From Pelodictyon phaeoclathratiforme BU-1 (GTDB lineage: Bacteria > Bacteroidota > Chlorobiia > Chlorobiales > Chlorobiaceae), in contig NC_011060.1 of assembly GCF_000020645.1 (NCBI RefSeq), forward strand, positions 1,998,501-2,062,500: 64,000 nucleotides of DNA, given 5' to 3'. Position 1 is the first letter of the stretch; every line of letters starts with the position of its first letter. This document shows, piece by piece, positions 28,861-36,720 of the stretch. The position numbers were made by a program, and so were the translations under genes. The notes under the pieces were generated by a model, which saw only the letters and a program-made list of their open reading frames with translations, was not told the DNA's origin and did no database searches.

Positions 28861-29727
28861 TTATTGTTCGCCACTCGTATGCTGCGATAAAGAGGTGATT
28901 TCCGACACACTCAACCCTGTGGCCTCGGCAATGGTGGCAATAGCAATGCCTTTGCCCAACAAGTTGAGTGCAATGGCTTTCGATGCTTTTTCCATGCCCT
29001 TTTCCATGCCCTTTTCCAGTGCCGATGCAATTTTGCTTTCTGCGTCCACCAATGATTGCTTGCGCACCTCATAAACCTGACGTTCCTCTTCATTAAACAT
29101 GCGATCTATGGCCGCAATGGCTTTCACAATATTTTTGTCGACGGCAAGCTCTTTGGGTGTATGCTCCCGGTCAAGCTGATGCGCTGTCGTTAAAAAGGTC
29201 GTCCAGCGATCAAGTGTACTGCTAATTTCATGGTGCAGTTTATTGAACTTTTTCAGCTCAATGTAGTGCAGTTCAAAAACGTCGTGCAGCCGGTCATCCT
29301 TTCCTGTGGCGGTATTGATGATTTTGTAGCAACTGTGAACATCCGTTGTATCAGGAACAAAGTTATAGTCGAGAATGTTGATACTGATAGTTTTCTTCAG
29401 CTCTTTGTACATCATCCCTTCGCTGAGCTGTTCGGTGACCAGCTTGGCCCAGTAGAAAATAGCCCGTTTGTCGAAGTTGTAGTCTTCACTTATCTGCATC
29501 TCAACGTTGAACCAGCGGCCATTTTCAGCTTTAGCCTTGATGTCGAGAATAGAGATTTTTCCTGCACGGTAATCCGCCAGATTGTACGGGTTTTTCAGCT
29601 CAATCTCCACCACCTGATCCTCTTCGGAGACGATGGCGTTAATGAGGGAGATGAGCAGATCTTTGTTCTCTTCACTGCCAAAAAGCTTTTTAAAGGCGAA
29701 ATCGACGCGAGGATTTATTTTGCACAT
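28861..29727 (-). CDS. Rpn-family recombination-promoting nuclease (PD-(D/E)XK)
   Basis: 288 aa, intact. It starts at MCKINPRVDFAFKKLFGSEE; the longer upstream frame is not conserved with the second copy. Nuclease core: LADYRAGKISILDIKAKAEN and RWFNVEMQISEDYNFDKRAI, i.e. the D...(E/Q)xQ pattern of PD-(D/E)XK enzymes. The C-terminal coiled part is ESKIASALEKGMEKGMEKAS. Rpn proteins are known as DNA endonucleases that raise recombination, and are often annotated as transposases. Nearly identical to the copy at 36721-37620. Confidence 0.88.
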   Translation of the reverse strand: MCKINPRVDFAFKKLFGSEENKDLLISLINAIVSEEDQVVEIELKNPYNLADYRAGKISILDIKAKAENGRWFNVEMQISEDYNFDKRAIFYWAKLVTEQLSEGMMYKELKKTISINILDYNFVPDTTDVHSCYKIINTATGKDDRLHDVFELHYIELKKFNKLHHEISSTLDRWTTFLTTAHQLDREHTPKELAVDKNIVKAIAAIDRMFNEEERQVYEVRKQSLVDAESKIASALEKGMEKGMEKASKAIALNLLGKGIAIATIAEATGLSVSEITSLSQHTSGEQ

Positions 29728-29780
29728 GGTTGTATCCGGTTCATGTATCAACAATACTTGGGAGAAAATTATACTAACGC

Positions 29781-29826
29781 TGTTAATCGGCGCAACATCT
29801 TGACTGCATATTTTAACGTATAGTTG
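29781..29826 (-). repeat. Conserved upstream segment of Rpn copy A
   Basis: A 46-bp stretch starting tgttaatcggcgcaacatct on the plus strand is repeated, apart from single-base changes, at 37692-37737 upstream of the second Rpn gene, whereas the DNA between it and each start codon differs. Probably the shared promoter or an end of the duplicated unit. Confidence 0.6.
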
Positions 29827-29902
29827 ATCGAAGTACAAGAATTTTTGTGCTCACCATGCGTATCACAGGAAACCGAACCGGGGAACAGGCGCTTCCTTGC
29901 TC

Positions 29903-30046
29903 AAAAATCCGGCCGCCACGAGGCGGCTCTGTGTCGTTCGCTGAAGCAAAAGAGTTGTGCACGGCGCTCATCCTTCGCTGCCGTTCTCAACTCTTTTGTC
30001 AGCTCTCTCTTGCTCAAAGTAAAGAGCGGAATGAGCTGCCAACTGA
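29903..30046 (-). promoter_or_regulatory. DGR target-associated element downstream of VR-A, with terminator
   Basis: Directly after the stop of the TIR-FGE gene, reading with the gene: the conserved segment TCAGTTGGCAGCTCATTCCG (30046-30027); a long hairpin (outer arms 30-nt loop-side apart at 29947-29957 and 29988-29998, inner arms 29961-29965 and 29980-29984); then GCCGCC-TCGT-GGCGGC followed by TTTTT (29927-29903), a factor-independent terminator. The same element follows VR-B with only two differences in about 145 bp, and VR-C in diverged form. DGR target genes are known to carry hairpins just downstream of the variable region. Confidence 0.8.
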
Positions 30047-30178
30047 CTACGGGACGAAGACCAGGCGGAAGCCAACAAAGTAGCTACGGTAGTCGGGGGG
30101 GCCGAGGCTGCGAAAAGCCGACCGACAGTACCTCGCATAGCTGACCCAGCGGCCACCACGCAGGACCCGGCACGAACC
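30047..30178 (-). repeat. DGR variable region VR-A
   Basis: 132 bp including the stop codon. Aligned without gaps to the template repeat it has 19 differences, of which 18 fall at template adenines. The only other change is a T-to-G near the 5' end. Template AAC/AAT codons have become TGC, CGC, GTC, TAT, TAC, AGC, CTC and TTT. Confidence 0.93.
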
Positions 30179-31600
30179 AGTTGCTGGCCCTGAAGGATTT
30201 TCAACCGTACCTTTCGTCTTGCACTCTTCGTAATATTTATCTCCGTACCAGTCTCCGCACCACTCCAAGACATTGCCGTGCATGTTGTACAAACCCCACG
30301 CATTAGAGGAAAAACTGTCAACTGCAACCGTATTATCCCGATACACTCCTTTCTGATTACTCTTATATGGATAGTTGCCGTCATAGTTCGCCTGTCCGGT
30401 CGACAGATTCTCTCCCGTATTGAAAGGCGTTGTGGTTCCTGCCCGACAGGCGCACTCCCATTCGGCTTCCGTCGGCAAACGAAAAGCCTCTCCTGTTGTT
30501 GCCGACAGCCATTTGCAATAGGCAACCGCATCATTCCAGCTCACATGTAATACTGGATGGTTCTCTTCTGCATCATTCCGCTCACTGCCCGAGATGCCAT
30601 AACGCCAGTTAATGCCAGCCATCTTGTTCCACTCATTGCCATTCCAAACATAGCTACCATCTCCTTTTTCAGCATCAGTGCGATACCGTGACGCTTCGAT
30701 AAATTCCCGAAACCCGGCAACCGTCACCGTATAACGACACAGATAAAAGTCACTAACCTTCACCTGATGCTGGGTCTCGTCATCAAATCTGTCAACTTCA
30801 CCTGTCGGACTTCCCATAGGAAAAATACCGCCACGGATAAGCACAAAGTCCGAAAACACCTTCGGCTGGATGGGTGGTGGAACTGGTGATCGCACGGCAC
30901 TCTCTCTCCGCTGCAAATCTCCAGGCAAAGGAACTTGGGATGCAATTGCTTCAATAAGTTGCAGGAACTTGGGATGTGAAGTGTTCTGTTTCCAGTTAAC
31001 AAGTGTTTCAGCCTGAATTGTCCGAAATCCAAGTGGCGGTTCCACATCATCAATGCAGAGGGGAACAAGAACCCCCCTCTTTCTTCCCGTCTCGGCCTCC
31101 TCCCTAACCCAATGATGTTTATTCAAATCTACTGAAGCAAAAGACCAGAAGACAAGCACACAACGCGACTCATCAAGGGCTCTGGAGATTTCAATGGGCC
31201 AATTGTGACCAGCTCGAAGATTTCTGTCCCAGAAGATACACCATCCAAGTTTTTCAAGCTCTTGCACAATCGGCTCAACCCGTTGCCGATCTTCCTGGGC
31301 ATAGCTGATAAAAATATCGTTCTTGAACTCCCAGCTTCTATACACTCCGTCAGACGTGCTGGCTCTCTTAACCTCACGGGGGTCACCATCAAATAAACTT
31401 TCACACAACGACAGCAAATTTTTCATTTCACCAACCCAGATTGGCCTTTCATAATCGCTCAATCCTGCAATGTATTTTTGCCTTTTTTGCTGAAACAAAA
31501 TCTTGTACTCGCCCCTGAATGGCAACTTCGCCGCTTCAATCAAGGCTTCGCCAATCGTTGCCGGATTATCGAGCAACCTGAAAATTTCATCCACAGTCAT
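30047..31600 (-). CDS. EAD-like/TIR/FGE-sulfatase protein with DGR variable region (VP-A)
   Basis: 517 aa. Residues 1-70: shared helical module (LLDNPATIGEALIEAAKLPF, WVGEMKNLLSL). About 92-215: TIR domain (NDIFISYAQEDRQRVEPIVQ, HHWVREEAETGRKRG). About 250-517: FGE-sulfatase/C-type-lectin-like domain (GIFPMGSPTGEVDRFDDETQ, HPVLHVSWNDAVAYCKWL, RLPTEAEWECACRAG, WGLYNMHGNVLEWC). The formylglycine-forming Cys pair is not evident, so a ligand-binding role is likelier than catalysis. The last 43 codons are a variable region that matches the template repeat at 31790-31921 except at template adenines. Variable residues would lie on the ligand face of the lectin-like fold. Confidence 0.9.
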   Translation of the reverse strand: MTVDEIFRLLDNPATIGEALIEAAKLPFRGEYKILFQQKRQKYIAGLSDYERPIWVGEMKNLLSLCESLFDGDPREVKRASTSDGVYRSWEFKNDIFISYAQEDRQRVEPIVQELEKLGWCIFWDRNLRAGHNWPIEISRALDESRCVLVFWSFASVDLNKHHWVREEAETGRKRGVLVPLCIDDVEPPLGFRTIQAETLVNWKQNTSHPKFLQLIEAIASQVPLPGDLQRRESAVRSPVPPPIQPKVFSDFVLIRGGIFPMGSPTGEVDRFDDETQHQVKVSDFYLCRYTVTVAGFREFIEASRYRTDAEKGDGSYVWNGNEWNKMAGINWRYGISGSERNDAEENHPVLHVSWNDAVAYCKWLSATTGEAFRLPTEAEWECACRAGTTTPFNTGENLSTGQANYDGNYPYKSNQKGVYRDNTVAVDSFSSNAWGLYNMHGNVLEWCGDWYGDKYYEECKTKGTVENPSGPATGSCRVLRGGRWVSYARYCRSAFRSLGPPDYRSYFVGFRLVFVP

Positions 31601-31647
31601 ACCTTTTATCTTTTTTTTCGGGCGTTGCTCTGCCGTTTTTTCCAGGT

Positions 31648-31921
31648 AAAAAAAATGCCCGTAGTCTTCGAAACGGCTATCCGGCTCGTCCTACCAACAA
31701 CGGGCATTGCATCGTCTGCTCTTCGCCCTGAAATTTCAGGGACAGGGCCATCAATCTGTTCAGAGGCAGTCATCCGACTTTACTTTGAGCTACGGGACGA
31801 AGACCAGGCGGAAGCCAACATTGTTGCTACGGTTGTCGGGGGTGTCGTTGTTGCGATAAGCCGACCGACAGTTCCTCGCATTGCTGTTCCAGTTGCCACC
31901 ACGCAGGACACGGTTCGAACC
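31648..31921 (-). ncRNA. DGR template RNA region: template repeat, palindrome and terminator
   Basis: Non-coding. Reading along the minus strand: the template repeat (31921-31790), a spacer with a perfect 16-bp palindrome CCCTGAAATTTCAGGG (31741-31726), and a hairpin with 9-bp arms (AATGCCCGT/ACGGGCATT, 31708-31654) running into eight T residues. In known DGRs the template RNA extends beyond the repeat and the downstream part primes reverse transcription. A promoter was not identified; transcription could also come from the short frame just upstream. Confidence 0.75.
31790..31921 (-). repeat. DGR template repeat (TR)
   Basis: 132 bp, intergenic, same strand as its targets. If translated it reads GSNRVLRGGNWNSNARNCRS then AYRNNDTPDNRSNNVGFRLV, with AAC/AAT codons at the places that vary in the target genes, the classical TR design. 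Its flanks differ from those of the variable regions: no gene reads into it and the conserved post-VR segment is absent. No reverse transcriptase or avd gene is adjacent. Confidence 0.93.
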
Positions 31922-31936
31922 CACGACTGATGCCCT

Positions 31937-32020
31937 TACTCTTCACAAGCAAACCAGTTACTATACACTTTTTTTCTGAATTCTCTTGCATTGGCATACT
32001 CTGTAAAGGCCACCAATGGC
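31937..32020 (-). other. Short frame between the VR-B terminator and the template repeat
   Basis: A 28-codon frame from an ATG near 32020 reads MPLVAFTEYANAREFRKKVY then SNWFACEE and stops at about 31937. It lies where DGRs often carry an accessory (avd) gene but is far too short for one. It could be the 3' remnant of a lost gene or the leader of the template transcript. Confidence 0.3.
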
Positions 32021-32045
32021 ATGGTATGGTCTCTGTACTCCCCAA

Positions 32046-32188
32046 AAAATCCGGCCGCCACGAGGCGGCTCTGTGTCGTTCGCTGAAGCAAAAGAGTTGT
32101 GCACGGCGCTCGTCCCTCGCTGCCGTTCTCAACTCTTTTGTCAGCTCTCTCTTGCTCAAAGTAAAGAGCGGAATGAGCTGCCAACTGA
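32046..32188 (-). promoter_or_regulatory. DGR target-associated element downstream of VR-B, with terminator
   Basis: Same layout as after VR-A: TCAGTTGGCAGCTCATTCCG (32188-32169), long hairpin (outer arms 32089-32099 and 32130-32140) with loop containing GAGGGACGA on the sense strand, then the GCCGCC-TCGT-GGCGGC terminator (32069-32054) with T-run. It differs from the VR-A copy at two bases, both in the hairpin loop. Confidence 0.8.
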
Positions 32189-32320
32189 CTACGGGACGAA
32201 GGCCAGGCGGAAGCCAGCACTGCGGCTGCGGTAGTCGGGGGCGTCGCTGCCGCGATAAGCCGACCGACAGCCCCTCGCACTGCCGTTCCAGCCGCCACCA
32301 CGCAAGACACGGCCCGAACC
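32189..32320 (-). repeat. DGR variable region VR-B
   Basis: 132 bp including the stop codon, gap-free alignment with the template repeat. There are 20 differences: 16 at template adenines, mostly A to G (AAC to GGC, AAT to AGT), and four elsewhere (three T-to-C, one C-to-T). The four suggest an older event or drift of the template since the last transfer. Confidence 0.92.
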
Positions 32321-34678
32321 GGTTTCGGGGCCAACCGGATTTTCAACCGTACCTTTCGTCTTGCACTCCTCGTAATAATTGCCCCCATACCAGTCGCTGC
32401 ACCACTCCCAGACATTACCGTGCATGTGAAATAATCCCCATTGATTAGGCTCAAATCGTTCAGAACTACCAACCGCAACCGTAGTCTCTCTGTATCTTCC
32501 CTTGGCATTATTGTTATACGGATAGTTGCCGTCATAGTTTGCCTGATCGGTTGTAAGATTCTCACCGGTATTGAAGGGTGTGGTTGTTTTTGCCCGGCAG
32601 GCGTACTCCCACTCAGCCTCCGTTGGCAAACGGAAAGTCTTTCCTGTTTTATCCGTCATCCACTTGCAATAGGCCACAGCATCATTCCAGCTTACATGCA
32701 AAACCGGATGACTGTACTGATCCGATGGCCTTTTTTTACCCGATACGTCATGCCGCCAGTTTACTCCCTCTTTGTCTTTCCACTCCTTTCCATCCCAAAT
32801 CCCGCTGCTGTTCGCTTTTTCGGCGTCAGTCTGATACCCGGATTCGTCAATGAATGTTTTAAACTCGGCAGGGGTAACTGCATATTTACACAGATAAAAC
32901 TCACTCACCTTGACCTGATGCTGCGTTTCGTCACTGCCATATCGCTCTGGCTCTCCTTCCGGGCTGCCCATGGCAAATTCGCCTGCGGGGATGCGCACAA
33001 AGTTTGGGGGCACCTTTCTTGCTGTTCTGATCAGTGCCGGGTCCAGTCCCATACGTCGCAAAACATCGTCCGGAATGTCAAAAAATACCGGACTATACTC
33101 ATGCTCATTGATCAGATGAATGCTCACCATATCGAGCAACTCTGTTGTCTGCTCAAGGGTATTGACCAATTGCCGCGCTTTTTTCTCGAAAAGCTCTTTA
33201 TCCGTTTCGGCAAGCAATTCGTAAACGGCAAGTTGCAGGGTACAGCTCTCAAAATCAGCTTCACCCTGAAGTGGACGGTTCTGACTGAGCTGATCGTAGA
33301 GAAATTGATAGACACGGGCACGCTCTTCAAAAGTCAGCCACTGCTGCTGAAGTGCCCTGCGAAAATCGTCAGGAATTGTCCCTTTTGTGAACCAGTTGAG
33401 ACGCAACAACTGGCTGATACTCTTGCATGACGGCAAAACGCTCTTTTCAGTCGAAAACATCTTGCCCAATGCGAGGGTCAGATTCCAGTCGAGTTCGGGG
33501 TAGATCGCACAGGCTGCAATCCAGCGCTTGAGTTGATCGTCAAGAAACAATCCGATGTAGTCGAGCTTTTTTCCTTCGGTTTTTATGGGCACCAATGAAT
33601 AGTCGGCATGATCAGGCCAGTAGTGGAGGCAATCGAAATCGGCGCCTGCATCCGATGAAAGGTCAGCAGCCATTATCTGCATTCCCTCAACTGAAAGCGG
33701 CAAGACGAAGGGAAAGAGCTCCTGCAGCAGTCGCTCCCGTTCACCCCACAACGCGGGGGGCTCGGACGTGTAAAAATAGCGACGCTGCCAATTTTTGAAG
33801 ATCTCTGTCCATGAAAACACGGCGGCTCGACGGGTATCAACACATTGCAACCCATCAGTAAAAATCAACAGCACGGCCTGTTCGTGAAGACTCAGAATCT
33901 CCTTCAATGCAATACCCCCGGGATGGCGGGGATTGCTGCAAAGTAAAGGCGAATAACCAAAATAGAAGCGCTCAACGAAGATGTTGTTTGCTTTCAGTGT
34001 TTCATAAAGGTTATTGTGGAGGTGCGCCTGATGGTCACGCGAGTTGTTGCGGTCAATGAGCATCAGGTATTCGACATGGCGGCGGGCAGGACTGAAAACA
34101 GGTTTTGCCAAACCACCTTCTTGGATAGTTTGGCGAATCGTTTTTTCGATGTCGAAGGAGTAGCGACCTGAGTGTTCTGTGTAGCGGAGTTGGCGCACAA
34201 CCCTGAGCAACAGAGGGTCGCTCTCAATCTCCGTCGATTGCACAAAGCGCTCAAACATGTAGGAGCCGCTGCTTCGGGCTTTCAGCGAGGCCACTATTTT
34301 TTGATTCTCATCATCGATCTCTTTCTGTTGTTGCCTTGCCGGGCCGCCTGTTTTTGGTACATCGCTCTTTCCTGTTGACATCGGCGATTTTTCTTCCTTG
34401 CCGTCAGCTTCGGGCTTCTGCTGTTCAAGAAAAGGAATAAAAAAACGCTTGTAGAGTTCAATAAATGTCGCCTGCTGTTCTGCGGAATGAGCGAGCGCCG
34501 GACATAACCACATATCGAGCTGTTCCAGGTCACCCGATTCAATGGCCTTTATGATGAGGTAGTGTACTGTTTCAAAAGTGTCAATACCAAAGCTGAAACC
34601 CTGTTCCTGCAGGATTGTAAAAAACTCATCGAACGGATAGTGCCGATTGGCTGAAATAGAGGTTGCCAGCGAATCCAT
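32189..34678 (-). CDS. vWA-like/FGE-sulfatase protein with DGR variable region (VP-B)
   Basis: 829 aa. Residues 1-200 are helical with a charged linker. About 203-370 resemble a degenerate vWA domain: VEYLMLIDRNNSRDHQAHLH (a D-x-N-x-S version of the metal site) and AVLLIFTDGLQCVDTRRAAV. A helical middle part follows. About 555-829 are an FGE-sulfatase/C-type-lectin-like domain (GEFAMGSPEGEPERYGSDET, RLPTEAEWEYACRAK, WGLFHMHGNVWEWC). The last 43 codons are VR-B. It begins 2 bp after the MoxR ATPase stop, so the two are one translational unit. MoxR ATPases are known to work with vWA partners; here the partner carries the diversified sensor. Confidence 0.88.
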   Translation of the reverse strand: MDSLATSISANRHYPFDEFFTILQEQGFSFGIDTFETVHYLIIKAIESGDLEQLDMWLCPALAHSAEQQATFIELYKRFFIPFLEQQKPEADGKEEKSPMSTGKSDVPKTGGPARQQQKEIDDENQKIVASLKARSSGSYMFERFVQSTEIESDPLLLRVVRQLRYTEHSGRYSFDIEKTIRQTIQEGGLAKPVFSPARRHVEYLMLIDRNNSRDHQAHLHNNLYETLKANNIFVERFYFGYSPLLCSNPRHPGGIALKEILSLHEQAVLLIFTDGLQCVDTRRAAVFSWTEIFKNWQRRYFYTSEPPALWGERERLLQELFPFVLPLSVEGMQIMAADLSSDAGADFDCLHYWPDHADYSLVPIKTEGKKLDYIGLFLDDQLKRWIAACAIYPELDWNLTLALGKMFSTEKSVLPSCKSISQLLRLNWFTKGTIPDDFRRALQQQWLTFEERARVYQFLYDQLSQNRPLQGEADFESCTLQLAVYELLAETDKELFEKKARQLVNTLEQTTELLDMVSIHLINEHEYSPVFFDIPDDVLRRMGLDPALIRTARKVPPNFVRIPAGEFAMGSPEGEPERYGSDETQHQVKVSEFYLCKYAVTPAEFKTFIDESGYQTDAEKANSSGIWDGKEWKDKEGVNWRHDVSGKKRPSDQYSHPVLHVSWNDAVAYCKWMTDKTGKTFRLPTEAEWEYACRAKTTTPFNTGENLTTDQANYDGNYPYNNNAKGRYRETTVAVGSSERFEPNQWGLFHMHGNVWEWCSDWYGGNYYEECKTKGTVENPVGPETGSGRVLRGGGWNGSARGCRSAYRGSDAPDYRSRSAGFRLAFVP

Positions 34679-34680
34679 CG

Positions 34681-35763
34681 TTATTCCTTGAGAGCATGTG
34701 ATGTTATGGCCTCGGTAAGATTCGTCAGATCAACTTCCTCCTTGGCTAAAACAGAGATTCCGCTCAAAAGGGTTTTCGCATTTTCTGCTGTTTCATCATA
34801 ATGGTAGATGTCAGCGGGTGTAAACCCCTGCTTTCGCATCCACCATATCCATAAAATCAATTCGTGTGTGGCCGGTTTTTTCCCTTTTACCAGATCGCGA
34901 ATCGTAAAAAAAAGGTTGATAAACGCACTGCTCTCCGGTTCCGTGATACCGCGTAAAATCGACTTTTTGCCCGCCAGAATTTCCATCAGGTGCTCTTTAT
35001 CAGGCATGTTGATATGAAAAAAGACGCAACGGCGAAGAAACGCTTCGGGCAGGGTCTTCTCGGAATTACTGGTGAGAATAACAACCGGTTTGAATGCATC
35101 ATTACCTGTTTTTTTATAAATGGCCCCTTCTTTACCATTGAGTGTTTTGAGTTGCGGCACCTCAAAGCTCATATCCTCAAGAATCGTCAGTATATCGTTG
35201 GGCAGGTCGCGGGGCGCCTTGTCGATTTCATCAATAAGCACAACCCTGCGTTTCGGAAGGCCTTTGTTATTCTGGCCGATTGAATCACAGATTGCCCGGC
35301 CCAGCGCAACATAACTGATGAACAGCGTCTCAATCTCTGAAGCAGTCAATTCGCTGCCACACTCTTTTTGAATATTCACCTTATGAAAGTGGGCAAGGCT
35401 ATCGTACCGGTAGAGCAGGTCGGTTGCCACGGAATCGGTTCTTGTAGCAAAAGGCTCCACCTCGCCCCAACCGAAATGGTCGGCAAGATGATAGGCAAGA
35501 TCTGACTTCCCCGTGCCGGGTTCACCGGTGAGCAACAAAGGCTTGTGCAGCATCAACGCCACATTGACTGCCCGCTTCAGCTCCTCGGAAGGTGTATACC
35601 CTTCGCCCCGTCTGATAGCATCCGAAACCGGAGAACCGTCACCCCGTCTGGTCATGGGAAACTGCTCATCCGGACTAAGATGGAACGGCTTTAAGTTCTT
35701 TTCAGATGGATGGCAGTTCCTGTTCTCTTCGTCCCTGTTCGCGTAGAAATTATATTTTTTCAT
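34681..35763 (-). CDS. MoxR-family AAA+ ATPase
   Basis: 360 aa. Walker A GEPGTGKSDLAYHLA (about 82-96), Walker B with sensor region RRVVLIDEIDKAPRDLPNDI (about 172-191), and VVILTSNSEKTLPEAFLRRC (sensor 1 and Arg finger, about 230-250). Chaperone-like ATPases of this family act with vWA-domain partners. Directly followed (2 bp) by the vWA-like/FGE gene. Together they resemble the MoxR-vWA-effector conflict systems known from comparative genomics; the role here is inferred. Confidence 0.92.
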   Translation of the reverse strand: MKKYNFYANRDEENRNCHPSEKNLKPFHLSPDEQFPMTRRGDGSPVSDAIRRGEGYTPSEELKRAVNVALMLHKPLLLTGEPGTGKSDLAYHLADHFGWGEVEPFATRTDSVATDLLYRYDSLAHFHKVNIQKECGSELTASEIETLFISYVALGRAICDSIGQNNKGLPKRRVVLIDEIDKAPRDLPNDILTILEDMSFEVPQLKTLNGKEGAIYKKTGNDAFKPVVILTSNSEKTLPEAFLRRCVFFHINMPDKEHLMEILAGKKSILRGITEPESSAFINLFFTIRDLVKGKKPATHELILWIWWMRKQGFTPADIYHYDETAENAKTLLSGISVLAKEEVDLTNLTEAITSHALKE

Positions 35764-35778
35764 TGCTCAATTTCAGGG

Positions 35779-36699
35779 TTAACAATAGTGTAGTTTTTTT
35801 ACCGCATCACTAAAAGACATTGGAGTGCACCTGCATAGATCTTCATCCCTCAGATAGCATTTATTGTCTTTAAAAAAACAGGAGAAATGATACGGCGTTA
35901 CGGTTTCATATTGATCGCAATAACAGAGTATCCAGTGGGGCAAAGGCTCTATATCCCTCGGCAATGAATGCTCTTCCAAAAACAGGCAAAGAAAAACAGG
36001 GTGCTCGGGATCCAATGCTGCCCAGAAGCTGTAATAGAGCTGAAAATTGTCACGAAAAGCGCTGTCAAGCTTGCCAACAGAGTGCACAATAATATGTGAC
36101 TTGGCGTAAAAGTCCGTTTTTCGTAACTCCCCGGGAATCTTTTCATGGATTGGTGGAACATGAAAAAACTTTCTCATAAAATCAGCCCAGGACTTTTCCA
36201 GTTTTTCCCTGTTGTCGAAGTTAATAATATGACCCATTTTCCCCTCGGGAGGGCTCAAACTCTTATGAATCTCTTCATGATCTTCCTTGATAAATGATTT
36301 CAGGATTTCATCCATCTGATCTGAAAGCGCATCTTCGTTTTTCTCAATAAAAATCACTTTAACAGCATTATCACTGTCCCAGCAGATCTCTCTTACTCTC
36401 TCTCTGAAATTCACCTTGTCCAGATAATGCCACTGATTGTCCCTGTCAAATGTATAGTTTCTGAAGCCTTCTCCATCGGTTGTGGCAACAATTAAGCCAT
36501 CATACATTGAGAGAAAGTTTTTCATTTCGCCAACCCAGCGTGGCCGCTCATGATCGGTCAATCCATCAATATAGTGTTGCCGTTTTTGTTCGAAGCGTAC
36601 CTTGTCGTCACCCCTGAAGGGCAACTTCGCCGCTTCGAGCAAAGCATCGCCAATAATTGCGGGATTATCGAACATCCTGATGATCTCTTCAACGGTCAT
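35779..36699 (-). CDS. EAD-like module fused to an unrecognised domain
   Basis: 306 aa. Residues 1-72 are the shared module (NPAIIGDALLEAAKLPFRGD, RPRWVGEMKNFLSMYDG). The remaining 230 residues match no family I know with certainty. They alternate beta strands and helices (VKVIFIEKNEDALSDQMDEI, FYAKSHIIVHSVGKLDSAF, HPVFLCLFLEEHSLP) and lack a Walker A motif, so an inactive STAND-like or other Rossmann-type fold is possible. Cys/His-rich end (CYLRDEDLCRCTP, KKLHYC). First gene of the cluster, 15 bp upstream of moxR, so probably co-transcribed. Confidence 0.7.
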   Translation of the reverse strand: MTVEEIIRMFDNPAIIGDALLEAAKLPFRGDDKVRFEQKRQHYIDGLTDHERPRWVGEMKNFLSMYDGLIVATTDGEGFRNYTFDRDNQWHYLDKVNFRERVREICWDSDNAVKVIFIEKNEDALSDQMDEILKSFIKEDHEEIHKSLSPPEGKMGHIINFDNREKLEKSWADFMRKFFHVPPIHEKIPGELRKTDFYAKSHIIVHSVGKLDSAFRDNFQLYYSFWAALDPEHPVFLCLFLEEHSLPRDIEPLPHWILCYCDQYETVTPYHFSCFFKDNKCYLRDEDLCRCTPMSFSDAVKKLHYC

Positions 36700-36720
36700 T
36701 CGTTTTGAATATTCTGAATG

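Noticed and set aside
31648..31790. Possible start of a reverse transcriptase after the template repeat
   Set aside because: The frame after the TR (beginning MTASEQIDGPVPEISGRRAD) is only about 55 codons long, runs through a terminator hairpin and has no RT motif.
31911..31922. GGTTCGAACC in the template repeat looks like the T-loop of a tRNA
   Set aside because: No acceptor, D or anticodon arm fits around it. The motif is the template version of a codon (AAC) that is mutated in the VRs.
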